The notes under the pieces: model-generated
Databases searched by the model: none
What the model saw: the letters and a program-made list of their open reading frames with translations, nothing else
Told to the model about the DNA's origin: nothing
DNA from: Alphaproteobacteria bacterium
GTDB lineage: Bacteria > Pseudomonadota > Alphaproteobacteria > Sphingomonadales > Kordiimonadaceae
Reading direction: 5' to 3'
Length of the DNA: 64,000 bases
Assembly: GCA_006226495.1 (NCBI GenBank)
Contig: SBGU01000034.1
Coordinates: 1-64,000 of the forward strand
Part shown: positions 1 to 8,154 of the stretch, piece by piece
Numbering within the stretch: position 1 is the stretch's first letter
Layout of the letters: the number at the start of each line of letters is the position of its first letter
Translations under genes and position numbers: made by a program

Positions 1-126
1 GAAATTTAAATTTCTTCAAAATTTTTAAATACCCACATCCAAAAAAGTGGAGGAGGCCGCTCCCGCCCTTCGTTTTTCCAGCGCAAATCACTCGCATCCC
101 GGAATGGCAAAACGACAGGATCATGT

Positions 127-2502
127 ATGTCTTCGCTTAACTATCTACTCGCAGTTGCCTTAACTACGGCCGTTTCGACTGTTGCTGTCGCACAAGAGAG
201 CAGGATATCCGGTCGCATTATCAATGCCGAAACCAAACGGCCAGCGGCGGGCGCTACAATTACGGTTACCGATAGGGAAGGTAAGGTGGTCGCTTCGGCC
301 CTTGCCGACGAGCAGGGTAATTTTTATATCAGCACCGGCTCAAGTGGATTGGTGGCTGTAACCGTGGATAGCGACGGCTATCAGTCCGCGCGCGAAAACA
401 ACGTCAACCTTTTTGCAGACAAAGGTACGATCGTTGATTTTGCCCTGCGCCCATTGGACGATATTGAAGAAATCAATGTGGTGGGCAGCTCTGTTGCAAC
501 GTCGGGTCAGGGCTCGATTACAAGCCGGACTCTAAGCCGTGAGGAAATTCGCCGGGCCCCGGGTACGGCGGGCGATATTTTCCGCGGCCTGAATGCCTTG
601 CCGGGTGTGGTGGCAACAGGTGCGTTTTCGAGCTTCTCGGTGCGTGGTAGAGGCCCAAAAGACAATATCATTCTGGTGGATGATATCCCCTATGGCCGCA
701 CCACCCATTTCGATAACTCTATTGGCGAGGAAGATGAAATTGCCAATGGTGGGCGGTATTCGATTTTTGGTCAAAACGTGGTGGGGCAGGCCGAATTCAT
801 ACCGGGCGGTTGGGGCGCCGCCTATGGCGGCTTAAGCGGATCATTGTTAAAGCTTCAACTGGCTGAAGGGAACCGTGACACGCCCTTCGTCAGCGGCAAG
901 GTAGATCTGGCCGGTGCAGAACTTCTGTATGACGGCCCCAGCGGTATCGCTGAGAACACAAGTGTGTTGCTGTCAGTGCGGCACTACGACTTTGGCAGAC
1001 TGCTGGACCTGATCGGCGCCAAAGACGTTGGCCGTCCGGTGATGAGCGACATATTGCTGAAAACTGTGACCCGCATTGATGAAGATACCAAGTTGAAGGT
1101 CATCGGTATCTTTACGCCGGAGAAAAATACGCGGGATACCAGCCATGTCGTGGAAGCTGAAGCGCCTCTCGATTACATGTTGTTTGAAAGCAAACAGGAT
1201 GCCGGCGCGCTTGGGGTCACTCTTGAGCAGCTTGTCGGGGACAGCGGCGAGTGGCGCAACACGGTCTATTACCGCTTTGGCAAGGAAAACACCTATCAGG
1301 GCGAAGCCTACCCGGAGCTTAGTGACACACCGAAGGACGCCGGTTCAATTCCCGTTGAAGAACGCATTATTTCGTCGCGTGAAGACGAGAAGGAATTCGG
1401 TTGGCGGAGCGACTATTCACAAGACAACCGGTTCGGTCGCTTCCAGGCGGGTTTGAGACTTACACAGATCTCGACCGACTATCGTCAAAACCTGAGCAGG
1501 GATTACGTCCAGTATGTCTATGACACCGACGATTACCGCCCATCAGAAGACCAAAAATACATCCTGCTCACACCAGACCTGTATGACTCCGCGTTCAAAA
1601 AAAGTGGTGTCCGTGGTGCGGCTTTTCTGGATCAGTCGTTTGACCTTGGCAGCGTGACCATAACGCCGGGCGTGCGGTTGGAGTATGATGACTTGTTGTC
1701 GTCAACCACCGTCTCCCCCCGATTGCAGTTGGATTGGCAGGTGAATGAGCGAGCCCGTATCAGTATGACGGGCGGCCTCTATTACCAGGCGCCGAGCATG
1801 CTTGAAGTTGCCGCGGACCCCGTAAACGTAAATCTGGAACATGAACGTACCCTGCAATTCAGCACCGGGCTTGATTATTACCTGGGCGATAATTACTCGA
1901 TGCAGATCGAGGCATACTACCAGGACCTGAACAACCTTATTCCGGAAGGAGACCGGGTGTCCGGTCGGTTGTTCAACAGTGGAAAGGGCTGGTCGACAGG
2001 TTTTGACTGGGTTGTTCGCAAGGATTTCTCAAACCGTTGGTCTGCCTCCGTGCGCTACAGTTACAACAAGACCAAAATTGATGACGGGGATGGTTACGGG
2101 TACCATCCTTCCAAATTCAACAGGCCGCACCTGGGCAACATCACCCTGAATTATGAACTGAACGACAACTGGTCCTTCGGGTTGCAGTATCAGATTGCCT
2201 CCGGGCGCCCGGGCGAAGCGTACATCATTCATGAAGATGTGATCCCTGAGTCCGGCCTCGTTCGTTATTCGCGGGAGATTACGGACCCATACTTTGGCCG
2301 GAACCCCTATTTTTCCACGCTTAACTTCAGGGCCGACTATCAAACCCAAATTGGCGGTGTTCGGGTGAAAGCATTCCTGGATATCGTGAATGCGCTGAAC
2401 CGCAGCAACATCGATGATGTCGACTTCAGTGAAATCGATGGATTGGTAGATACCGAAGGCATGGGAATTTTACCGCAATTTGGTCTTGCATTCGAGTTCT
2501 AG
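127..2502 (+). CDS. TonB-dependent outer-membrane receptor with N-terminal carboxypeptidase-regulatory-like domain
   Basis: This 791-residue protein should be an outer-membrane beta-barrel that imports a ligand using TonB energy. A Sec signal peptide covers about residues 1-22 and ends VAVAQ. Residues 25-110 look like a carboxypeptidase-regulatory-like beta-sandwich (start SGRIINAETKRPAAGATITV). The plug follows at about 115-240 (NVVGSS, LPGVVATGAF, SVRGRGPKDNIILVDD), then the barrel, which ends in Phe as outer-membrane proteins usually do (FEF). The ATG has an upstream ACAGGA. The gene lies just before glycosyltransferases on the same strand, with 180 bp and a hairpin between. Its base composition is less GC-rich than the later receptors. 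The ligand is unknown. Family assignment is strong; involvement with the following glycan genes is only suggested by position. Confidence 0.9.
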   Translation: MSSLNYLLAVALTTAVSTVAVAQESRISGRIINAETKRPAAGATITVTDREGKVVASALADEQGNFYISTGSSGLVAVTVDSDGYQSARENNVNLFADKGTIVDFALRPLDDIEEINVVGSSVATSGQGSITSRTLSREEIRRAPGTAGDIFRGLNALPGVVATGAFSSFSVRGRGPKDNIILVDDIPYGRTTHFDNSIGEEDEIANGGRYSIFGQNVVGQAEFIPGGWGAAYGGLSGSLLKLQLAEGNRDTPFVSGKVDLAGAELLYDGPSGIAENTSVLLSVRHYDFGRLLDLIGAKDVGRPVMSDILLKTVTRIDEDTKLKVIGIFTPEKNTRDTSHVVEAEAPLDYMLFESKQDAGALGVTLEQLVGDSGEWRNTVYYRFGKENTYQGEAYPELSDTPKDAGSIPVEERIISSREDEKEFGWRSDYSQDNRFGRFQAGLRLTQISTDYRQNLSRDYVQYVYDTDDYRPSEDQKYILLTPDLYDSAFKKSGVRGAAFLDQSFDLGSVTITPGVRLEYDDLLSSTTVSPRLQLDWQVNERARISMTGGLYYQAPSMLEVAADPVNVNLEHERTLQFSTGLDYYLGDNYSMQIEAYYQDLNNLIPEGDRVSGRLFNSGKGWSTGFDWVVRKDFSNRWSASVRYSYNKTKIDDGDGYGYHPSKFNRPHLGNITLNYELNDNWSFGLQYQIASGRPGEAYIIHEDVIPESGLVRYSREITDPYFGRNPYFSTLNFRADYQTQIGGVRVKAFLDIVNALNRSNIDDVDFSEIDGLVDTEGMGILPQFGLAFEF

Positions 2503-2529
2503 AGTTACCGTGAAAGACGCCGGACCTCT

Positions 2530-2559
2530 CCGGGCAGTGGCGCTTTGACCGCTGCCCGG
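2530..2559 (+). terminator. GC-rich hairpin after the first TBDR
   Basis: An 11-bp stem (CCGGGCAGTGG paired with CCGCTGCCCGG, one G-T pair) with an 8-nt loop lies 27 bp after the TBDR stop. No T-tract follows, so it may be an attenuator or mRNA-stabilising hairpin, or a weak terminator. Confidence 0.4.
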
Positions 2560-2682
2560 ACCCGCCTGCTCGTCCAGACGATCTCGCAGATTCAAACATT
2601 TTATCAGGCGAACCCAGATACGGCTCTGCCGGTTTCTGGGGCGTAGCACACCGGAAACTATGAGACTTGGGTTGAAGTTGCC

Positions 2683-3921
2683 ATGAACAACGAGACAATG
2701 ACATTTGGTGGAAAAATTTACACGCTCCCCGCAATTGATGCTGATCGGGTTGCGCGGCCTCGCGCCAGCATGCTTCGTGTTGCCCTGTTCTCGGGCAATT
2801 ACAACTATGTAAAAGATGGCGCCAATCAGGCGTTGAATAAGCTTGTTGCTTTTCTTGAAGCTCAAGGCGCACAGGTGCGAGTGTATTCTCCCACTGTGGC
2901 AGAGCCGGCTTTTCCGCCTGCGGGAACACTGATAAGCGTGCCCTCTGTTCCCGTACCATTCCGCACGGAATACCGGATATCTCTTGGCTTGCCGCGAAAT
3001 ATCAAGCGCGATCTCGACGCATTCAAGCCAAATATTATCCACATCTCTGCCCCTGATCCTTTATGTCGGGGCGCGGTCAGATACGGCAGAAAACGGGGCT
3101 TGGTGACTGTCGCTTCCGTCCATACCAGGTTCGATACCTACCTTCGCTATTACCGGCTGGGCGCCCTCGAGAGGTATCTCAGCACCCAAATTAACAAGGT
3201 CTACAATCAGTGTGACGAGATCTATGTGCCAACGCCTTGCATGGAAACCACCATGCGGGAAACCGGTGTGACTGTTCCTATTAAAAGATGGAGCAGGGGC
3301 GTAGACGACAAACTCTTCAACCCGGAACAGCGAGATTTGACCTGGCGCAAGGCCGTCGGTTTTGAAGAGCAGGACGTTGTTATCACCTTTGTCGGCAGGC
3401 TTGTTCTTGAGAAGGGCCTGGATCAATTCGTTACGGCAATTGATTTCCTGCAGCGCAAAGGCATCACTCCGCACGTTATGGTCGTTGGTGACGGCCCGGC
3501 GAGGAAATGGTTTCAACACAGGCTGCCTGGTGCAAAATTTTTAGGGTTCCTCACAGGGCACGAGCTTGCCCGGGCATATGCGTCGTCAGACATCTTTTTC
3601 AATCCTTCCAGAACTGAGGCGTTTGGCAATGTAACGCTTGAGGCCATGGCGTCGGGTGTGCCTCAGGTCTGCGTAGATGCGACCGGCAGCCGCTTTTTGG
3701 TGCGGCATGGCGAAACCGGCTTTCTCGCGCCCCCGGACGACGCGAAAGCGATGGCGCAGCATCTTGCAGAGCTGATTGCAAACCCCGGTTTGCGCAGTTC
3801 CTTCTCCCTGGCCAGCATGAGGCGCAGCCAACAATTCCACTGGGACAACATTTTGCTGGAGGTGATCAGCAATTACCAACGTTCACTAGTGGTCAAAGCG
3901 GATCAAACCAACATCCTTTAA
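2683..3921 (+). CDS. GT4-family glycosyltransferase (glycolipid/mannosyltransferase-like)
   Basis: This 412-residue GT-B glycosyltransferase should transfer a sugar from a nucleotide sugar to a lipid or glycan at the cytoplasmic face of the membrane. The N-terminal Rossmann domain begins RVALFSGNYNYVKDGAN. The segment SVHTRFDTYLRYYRLG resembles the acceptor-side region of GDP-mannose-dependent alpha-mannosyltransferases and SqdX-type glycolipid synthases. The donor domain has FVGRLVLEKGLD and the retaining E-x7-E motif at E312 and E320 (RTEAFGNVTLEAMASG). A second GT4 gene follows after 17 bp, so co-transcription is likely. The exact donor and acceptor cannot be read from sequence. There is an N-terminal extension of about 25 residues before the first beta strand, so a later start is possible. 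Confidence 0.85.
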   Translation: MNNETMTFGGKIYTLPAIDADRVARPRASMLRVALFSGNYNYVKDGANQALNKLVAFLEAQGAQVRVYSPTVAEPAFPPAGTLISVPSVPVPFRTEYRISLGLPRNIKRDLDAFKPNIIHISAPDPLCRGAVRYGRKRGLVTVASVHTRFDTYLRYYRLGALERYLSTQINKVYNQCDEIYVPTPCMETTMRETGVTVPIKRWSRGVDDKLFNPEQRDLTWRKAVGFEEQDVVITFVGRLVLEKGLDQFVTAIDFLQRKGITPHVMVVGDGPARKWFQHRLPGAKFLGFLTGHELARAYASSDIFFNPSRTEAFGNVTLEAMASGVPQVCVDATGSRFLVRHGETGFLAPPDDAKAMAQHLAELIANPGLRSSFSLASMRRSQQFHWDNILLEVISNYQRSLVVKADQTNIL

Positions 3922-3938
3922 AGGCATAAGGGCGAACT

Positions 3939-5117
3939 ATGAAATTATTAGATGTTGCCGAGTTTTACAGTGATCACGGTGGTGGCGTAAAAACTTATAT
4001 CCAGCAAAAATTGCAAGTCAGTCATCACCTTGGGGTCGAGGCCGTTGTCGTGGCCCCGGGAGCCGAGGACCGTCGGGAACAACGTGAACATGGTACGATT
4101 ATTTGGGTAAAGTCTCCCCCTATCCCGGTGGACAGGCGCTACCATTTTTTTAACAATTCTCGAGCTATCCATGACATTTTGAACGCAGAAAGACCACAGA
4201 TTGTAGAGGGCTCGTCCCCATGGCTTGGGGGGCGCGCAGTTTCCCGGTGGCAAGGAGACGCTGTAAAGTCGTTCTTTATTCACCAGGACCCGGTTTCCTC
4301 ATACCCGCAACTGTTGCTGGAAAATATTCTCAAGCCTCACCATGTCGATTGGCTCTTTGCCTGGTTTTGGCGCTACATGCGCCGACTAGGCGAGACTTTC
4401 GACACGACGGTCGTCAGTGCGCCATGGTTTGCGGATCGACTGGCGGGGCTGGGGTTGAGGCGCCCCACGCCTATCCCTTTCGGTATCGAAAAAGGGCTGT
4501 TCTCCCCGGCGTTGAGAGATGAAAACCTGCGTCGTCACCTGTTGGAACAGTGCGGAATAAAGGACCCGGACGCCCGATTGATACTCAGTGTATCTCGGCA
4601 TCATCCTGAAAAGCGCATTGGCACGATGATTGACGCGGTGGCGCAGGTCAATGGAAGGCGCCCCGTGGGTCTATACCTGATCGGGGATGGACCCAGGCGA
4701 AAAGCCGTTGAAAAACACGCCAGGTCGGTCAAAGGGGTTCATGTTGCAGGGCAGGTGAAAGACAGGCGTCTGCTTGCAAGGGTTTTGGCCAGTTCGGATG
4801 CCATGATTCACTGCTGTGCCTCGGAAACGTTCGGCCTCGTAATTGCCGAAGCGCTGTCCTCTGGCCTGCCTCTGATTGTTCCAGATCGTGGCGGCGCCTT
4901 TGATCTTGCCGACAAAAGTTATGCTGAAATCCACAAAGTCGGGGATGCCAGGTCCTGTGCGGACGCCATTGTCCGCCTTTTTAACCGCAGCCAGACCCAA
5001 CTGCGAGCGGCCGCCGCGCGCGCAAACGTTCGGACTTCTGCTGATCATTATGAGCATTTGTTCAACCATTATGCGGGCCTGATGAACGCCTCACGCCGCG
5101 CGTTGCAAGCTGCATGA
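3939..5117 (+). CDS. GT4-family glycosyltransferase
   Basis: This 392-residue GT-B glycosyltransferase opens with a nucleotide-sugar fold (MKLLDVAEFYSDHGGGVKTY). Its donor-binding half has ILSVSRHHPEKRIGTMIDAV, YLIGDGPRRKAVEKHA and the retaining E-x7-E motif at E296 and E304 (SETFGLVIAEALSSG). It is 17 bp behind another GT4 gene and followed closely by a third transferase, so the three probably build one glycan or glycolipid in sequence. Substrate unknown. The two GT4 genes differ clearly and are not recent duplicates. Confidence 0.85.
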   Translation: MKLLDVAEFYSDHGGGVKTYIQQKLQVSHHLGVEAVVVAPGAEDRREQREHGTIIWVKSPPIPVDRRYHFFNNSRAIHDILNAERPQIVEGSSPWLGGRAVSRWQGDAVKSFFIHQDPVSSYPQLLLENILKPHHVDWLFAWFWRYMRRLGETFDTTVVSAPWFADRLAGLGLRRPTPIPFGIEKGLFSPALRDENLRRHLLEQCGIKDPDARLILSVSRHHPEKRIGTMIDAVAQVNGRRPVGLYLIGDGPRRKAVEKHARSVKGVHVAGQVKDRRLLARVLASSDAMIHCCASETFGLVIAEALSSGLPLIVPDRGGAFDLADKSYAEIHKVGDARSCADAIVRLFNRSQTQLRAAAARANVRTSADHYEHLFNHYAGLMNASRRALQAA

Positions 5118-5144
5118 TCCCCATTGGGAAGTGAAACATCAACC

Positions 5145-5813
5145 GTGACCCAGCCAACCTTTGACATAGCTATGCTGGCAACGCCGGAAATAGACTACTA
5201 TGCCGACGGAACCAGCGAGAATTGGCGGTCCTATTGCAATAGGCACGGCTACAATTTTGTGTACTGGCGGGAGACCGTCCTGCCGGATATGCACCTGATC
5301 TGGTCGAAAATCGAACTGATGCGAAGACATATCGCGCAAACCAGGGCCGACTGGCTTGTCGTTGTCGATGCCGATACCATCGTAAACTTGCCGGAACTTC
5401 CCCTAAGCCAACTGCTGGAAAAGCATCCTGGCAAAGACTTCATAATTTCCGAAGACGTCTCTCGGCGCATGGGCCTGCCTATCCCGCTTTGCACTTTGTC
5501 TGTGAGGCTTTCCCGCAGTTGGCGTCCCCCGAATTGTGGTTTCATGATGATAAGGGCAAACGCGTTTGGCCTGCGATTTGTCACCGAATGGCTTCAGCAT
5601 GGCCGCGGGGACTGTGCCCATGTGGCAGATATTTTTCCAAGGGAACAACGAGTTCTCTGGATGACATTGTTCCAGACAGAAGCAGAAAAAATAGGGGTGC
5701 TGGGGCCGGAAGTCATGAGAATTGGCAACAATACGATACTGGATCGCTATTTCACGAGCTGGGATAGAGCCTTTGTATTGCACGACAAGAGGTTACCCCG
5801 AAATGTTCGGTAG
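5145..5813 (+). CDS. GT-A fold glycosyltransferase-like protein (GT34/galactosyltransferase-like)
   Basis: This protein of about 222 residues resembles small nucleotide-diphospho-sugar transferases. The main motif is VVVDADT, giving a DxD metal-nucleotide site at D75 and D77. It is preceded by WSKIELMRRHIAQTRADW, where family members place a Lys-containing helix. The segment PNCGFMMIRAN is typical of acceptor-side loops in GMA12/MNN10-type transferases. I chose the GTG start at 5145; a TTG at 5124 would add seven residues but has no ribosome-binding site. The gene begins 27 bp after the preceding GT4 gene, and its last 11 bases overlap the next gene. It is shorter than characterised GT34 enzymes, so the subfamily is uncertain. 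Confidence 0.65.
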   Translation: MTQPTFDIAMLATPEIDYYADGTSENWRSYCNRHGYNFVYWRETVLPDMHLIWSKIELMRRHIAQTRADWLVVVDADTIVNLPELPLSQLLEKHPGKDFIISEDVSRRMGLPIPLCTLSVRLSRSWRPPNCGFMMIRANAFGLRFVTEWLQHGRGDCAHVADIFPREQRVLWMTLFQTEAEKIGVLGPEVMRIGNNTILDRYFTSWDRAFVLHDKRLPRNVR

Positions 5814-6369
5814 CCAAGGCTTCGGCAATTGCTGGAGGGGCAGGGCAAAAAGAAAACCGGCGCTTGTTCCAATCGCGTTGGCGCTTCTGGCTGTTTCGAG
5901 CCAGGGTTCTGCCACCGATACGGGCTGTATTGAAAAAGCCGATCAGTGGCTTGAAGTGCAGGTGGAAGGCCTGATCGACACTCGTGGTGAGGTTGTCGTT
6001 GAATTGCACCCCGATATTGAAGGCGACTATTTGGACATATTGGTTGACAGAATTCGCGTGCCGACTTCCAACGCATCCCGGGCGCTATGTTTGCCGATAC
6101 CGAAAGCAGGAAGCTATATAGTGGTGGTGCTGCACGACAGGGATAGCGACAAAAGGCTCGATATCATCAACGACGGTTTTGGCTTTTCGCAAAACCCCAC
6201 CATAAAAATGGGAAGACCGAACCGAGCAGAAACCGCCTTTGCCGCCAAGCCAGGTCGAAACGCAATGGTTATCGTTCTGAACTATTTGCAGGGGTTTGGT
6301 GCCCGCCCTCTTGACCAGGAAAACAAAAAACAAATTGAGCAAAGGCGACGTTCCCGGCAGCGTGGTTAG
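5803..6369 (+). CDS. DUF2141 family secreted protein
   Basis: This 188-residue protein has a basic, hydrophobic N-terminus (KRKPALVPIALALLAVSSQGSA) that looks like a signal peptide, so it probably works in the periplasm. The rest matches the DUF2141 pattern: a beta-rich domain with IPKAGSYIVVVLHDRDSDKRLD, then GFGFSQNP and a late hydrophobic strand (NAMVIVLNYL). The C-terminus is strongly basic (KKQIEQRRRSRQRG). The start overlaps the end of the GT-A gene by 11 bp, a sign of translational coupling. The stop overlaps the convergent membrane-protein gene by 4 bp. DUF2141 proteins have no settled function; in this cluster it may help handle the glycan product. Confidence 0.7.
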   Translation: MFGSQGFGNCWRGRAKRKPALVPIALALLAVSSQGSATDTGCIEKADQWLEVQVEGLIDTRGEVVVELHPDIEGDYLDILVDRIRVPTSNASRALCLPIPKAGSYIVVVLHDRDSDKRLDIINDGFGFSQNPTIKMGRPNRAETAFAAKPGRNAMVIVLNYLQGFGARPLDQENKKQIEQRRRSRQRG

Positions 6370-7301
6370 CACACTTTGGCGCGCTCCGGAAAAAACTCCC
6401 TCAATCCAGTCACCATCAGAACCATCGTATTCAAAAGCTGGGTGATTGCGGAGCTGGTCAGGAAAAGCGCCCCTACGGCTGCCCCCGCATCGGGAAGATA
6501 CTCGGACAAAGTGACTGCCAGGCCCAGCAGTATCAAATCTTTATTGGGAAGCAGCGGTATCCGGGTCAGCACCATCCTGGCGGCGATAAAGCCCACCCAT
6601 ACGCCTAATGGGATATCCGGAATGACAATACTCCATTGGATCAACAACAGACTTTCGAAAACAAAAATCCTCGCACTGTGCAAAGTGGCTATACGCAGTA
6701 TCCGACGTTTCGAAAGTGTGATTATGCGGCGCCCAAAGAGCACGAGAAATGGAACCAGCAGTATTCCAAACGACATAGCTCCAATGATGAAAGGCAGAGC
6801 GCCGTGGTTGTGTTGTGTCAGGACGGCGAGTTGGTCCGATAACGTAAAAAAAAGCACGATGACCAAGGCCGCGAGGGCGGATACAGCGGCAGAAATGAGA
6901 TTATTGTCTTTAATGACATTGAAGGCTGCCTTCATGGATATGCCGATATTCTGTTTTGCCCACAGAACAAAGAAGGCTTCGCCACTGTAACCGATTATCA
7001 CGTCATTCAGGGCCTGCTTCCGCAATAAAATGACCAGTACCGCTAGACCTTTGGACCGGAAATTTGGCCAGAGCGGGCGATAAATCAGCAGCTCACTGTA
7101 GGGAAGCAATAGAAAACTGGTAAGCAGGATAAAATAGTATGCAGGTGCGGTCGGGACATTTTCCCATAGTTCTTCCCACCCAATAGTGGAGAGCTCTCTC
7201 ACAAGGTATAAACAAAATCCGCAAAGAAAGAATAGTTGCAAGAATTTTTTAAGATACTCAGTCGCGGGCGCGGCAATAAAGCGTGGGAGCTTTTCGGTCA
7301 T
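6366..7301 (-). CDS. Polytopic inner-membrane protein, LPG-synthase TM/UPF0104-like
   Basis: This 311-residue protein has about eight hydrophobic segments, among them LQLFFLCGFCLYLV, YYFILLTSFLLLPY, AAVSALAALVIVLFF and LPFIIGAMSFGILLVPFLVLF. The layout and short basic loops recall the lysylphosphatidylglycerol-synthase transmembrane/UPF0104 superfamily, several members of which sit in glycan or lipid clusters. No catalytic domain is attached. It converges with the DUF2141 gene with a 4-bp overlap, and its codon use is as AT-leaning as the rest of the first 7 kb. A role in moving or anchoring the product of the adjacent transferases is a guess from context; homology is weak by eye. Confidence 0.55.
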   Translation of the reverse strand: MTEKLPRFIAAPATEYLKKFLQLFFLCGFCLYLVRELSTIGWEELWENVPTAPAYYFILLTSFLLLPYSELLIYRPLWPNFRSKGLAVLVILLRKQALNDVIIGYSGEAFFVLWAKQNIGISMKAAFNVIKDNNLISAAVSALAALVIVLFFTLSDQLAVLTQHNHGALPFIIGAMSFGILLVPFLVLFGRRIITLSKRRILRIATLHSARIFVFESLLLIQWSIVIPDIPLGVWVGFIAARMVLTRIPLLPNKDLILLGLAVTLSEYLPDAGAAVGALFLTSSAITQLLNTMVLMVTGLREFFPERAKVC

Positions 7302-8154
7302 CTATCTTCCAGTCAACGTCCTGGCCGTTGTGATACGACAGCTAAAACGTTGACGGGCGGCAAACACCTCCAACCAAGCAATTGCCATGAGCATGAAAAC
7401 ATCCCTGCGCTGGCATCCCCTGCCAGGAACAGCCGATCCCCCACTGCATGGGCGCTGTAACAAAGCTGCGCAGGGGGGGCGATCGATTTTTCAAGGCTTG
7501 GCCCCACCGCCAGGTTGCCAGCAACATCGGGGCCCAGCCGGGCGCGGCGAATTCCGCGGGCACAATACCTAATTCCATGTGCTCATAGGCCCTCGCGTTA
7601 CCCGGGGGCTTTGTTTTTGACGTCCCCTCGGGGTGTTTTTGCCCCGTATGCGGGCTATGCTTTCTGCACTTTATTCTGCCTGATTTTTTCATCGCCCCTG
7701 AACGCAGCATCCTGCAATGAGGCATTGTCAGGGGAAAATAATCGGCCACCAAATGGCCCCGGCGGGACAGTGCTTCAGGCAGGCAACATCCGCCACGCGA
7801 CCAATATGGCGGCGCGCAAGGCCCGGCAGGTCTGTCGCTCGATCAGATGGCGCCCGCAGTTGAAGTGGTTGCTGAGCCGGGCGTGGCCGGACGCGAATTT
7901 CTGCAGGGTTTCCGCCGATGGGAACCGTTGCATCGCCTGTGCCCGCCGTCGGAACGGATGGGTCATCTCGCACCCTGTGTGGCAAAGCCCATGCCGCCAT
8001 CGATTTTTCCCTGACATGTCCGTTCCGTGCCTTCGGCGAAAGCTCCCGCAATGATGCAAAAGCTCTCGCAACTGGATGGGGGTAAAGCCTGCGTCAGCAC
8101 CCGGTGTCGTCGCCGCAATCCCCCGGCCTGGTTGGCGGGCACGTCATGCCTGGC
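7302..8154. other. Gene-poor region between glycan cluster and RTX gene
   Basis: This stretch of about 850 bp has no convincing intact gene. It holds the transposase remnant at 7775-7966, and the DNA changes here from the AT-leaning first 7 kb to the GC-rich remainder. The promoter of the membrane-protein gene (start 7301) should lie at its left edge. Short open frames on both strands here lack ribosome-binding sites and recognisable content. Confidence 0.5.
7775..7966 (-). pseudogene. C-terminal remnant of an IS6-family (DDE) transposase
   Basis: About 62 codons read THPFRRRAQAMQRFPSAETL, then QKFASGHARLSNHFN, then RHLIERQTC and AWRMLPA before a stop. This follows the end of IS6-family transposases of alphaproteobacteria, which have ENSHQPFRRRERAMQRF, LQKFASVHANVHNHFN, ERHLIDRQTYK and ALAEWR in the same order. 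The catalytic DDE core and the N-terminus are not present in any frame, so this is a decayed fragment of roughly a quarter of a transposase. I could not find terminal inverted repeats. It lies at the composition change between the glycan cluster and the RTX region. Confidence 0.6.

Noticed and set aside
7515-8071. Small open frames in the gap before the RTX gene
   Set aside because: Apart from the transposase remnant they lack start signals and any recognisable content.
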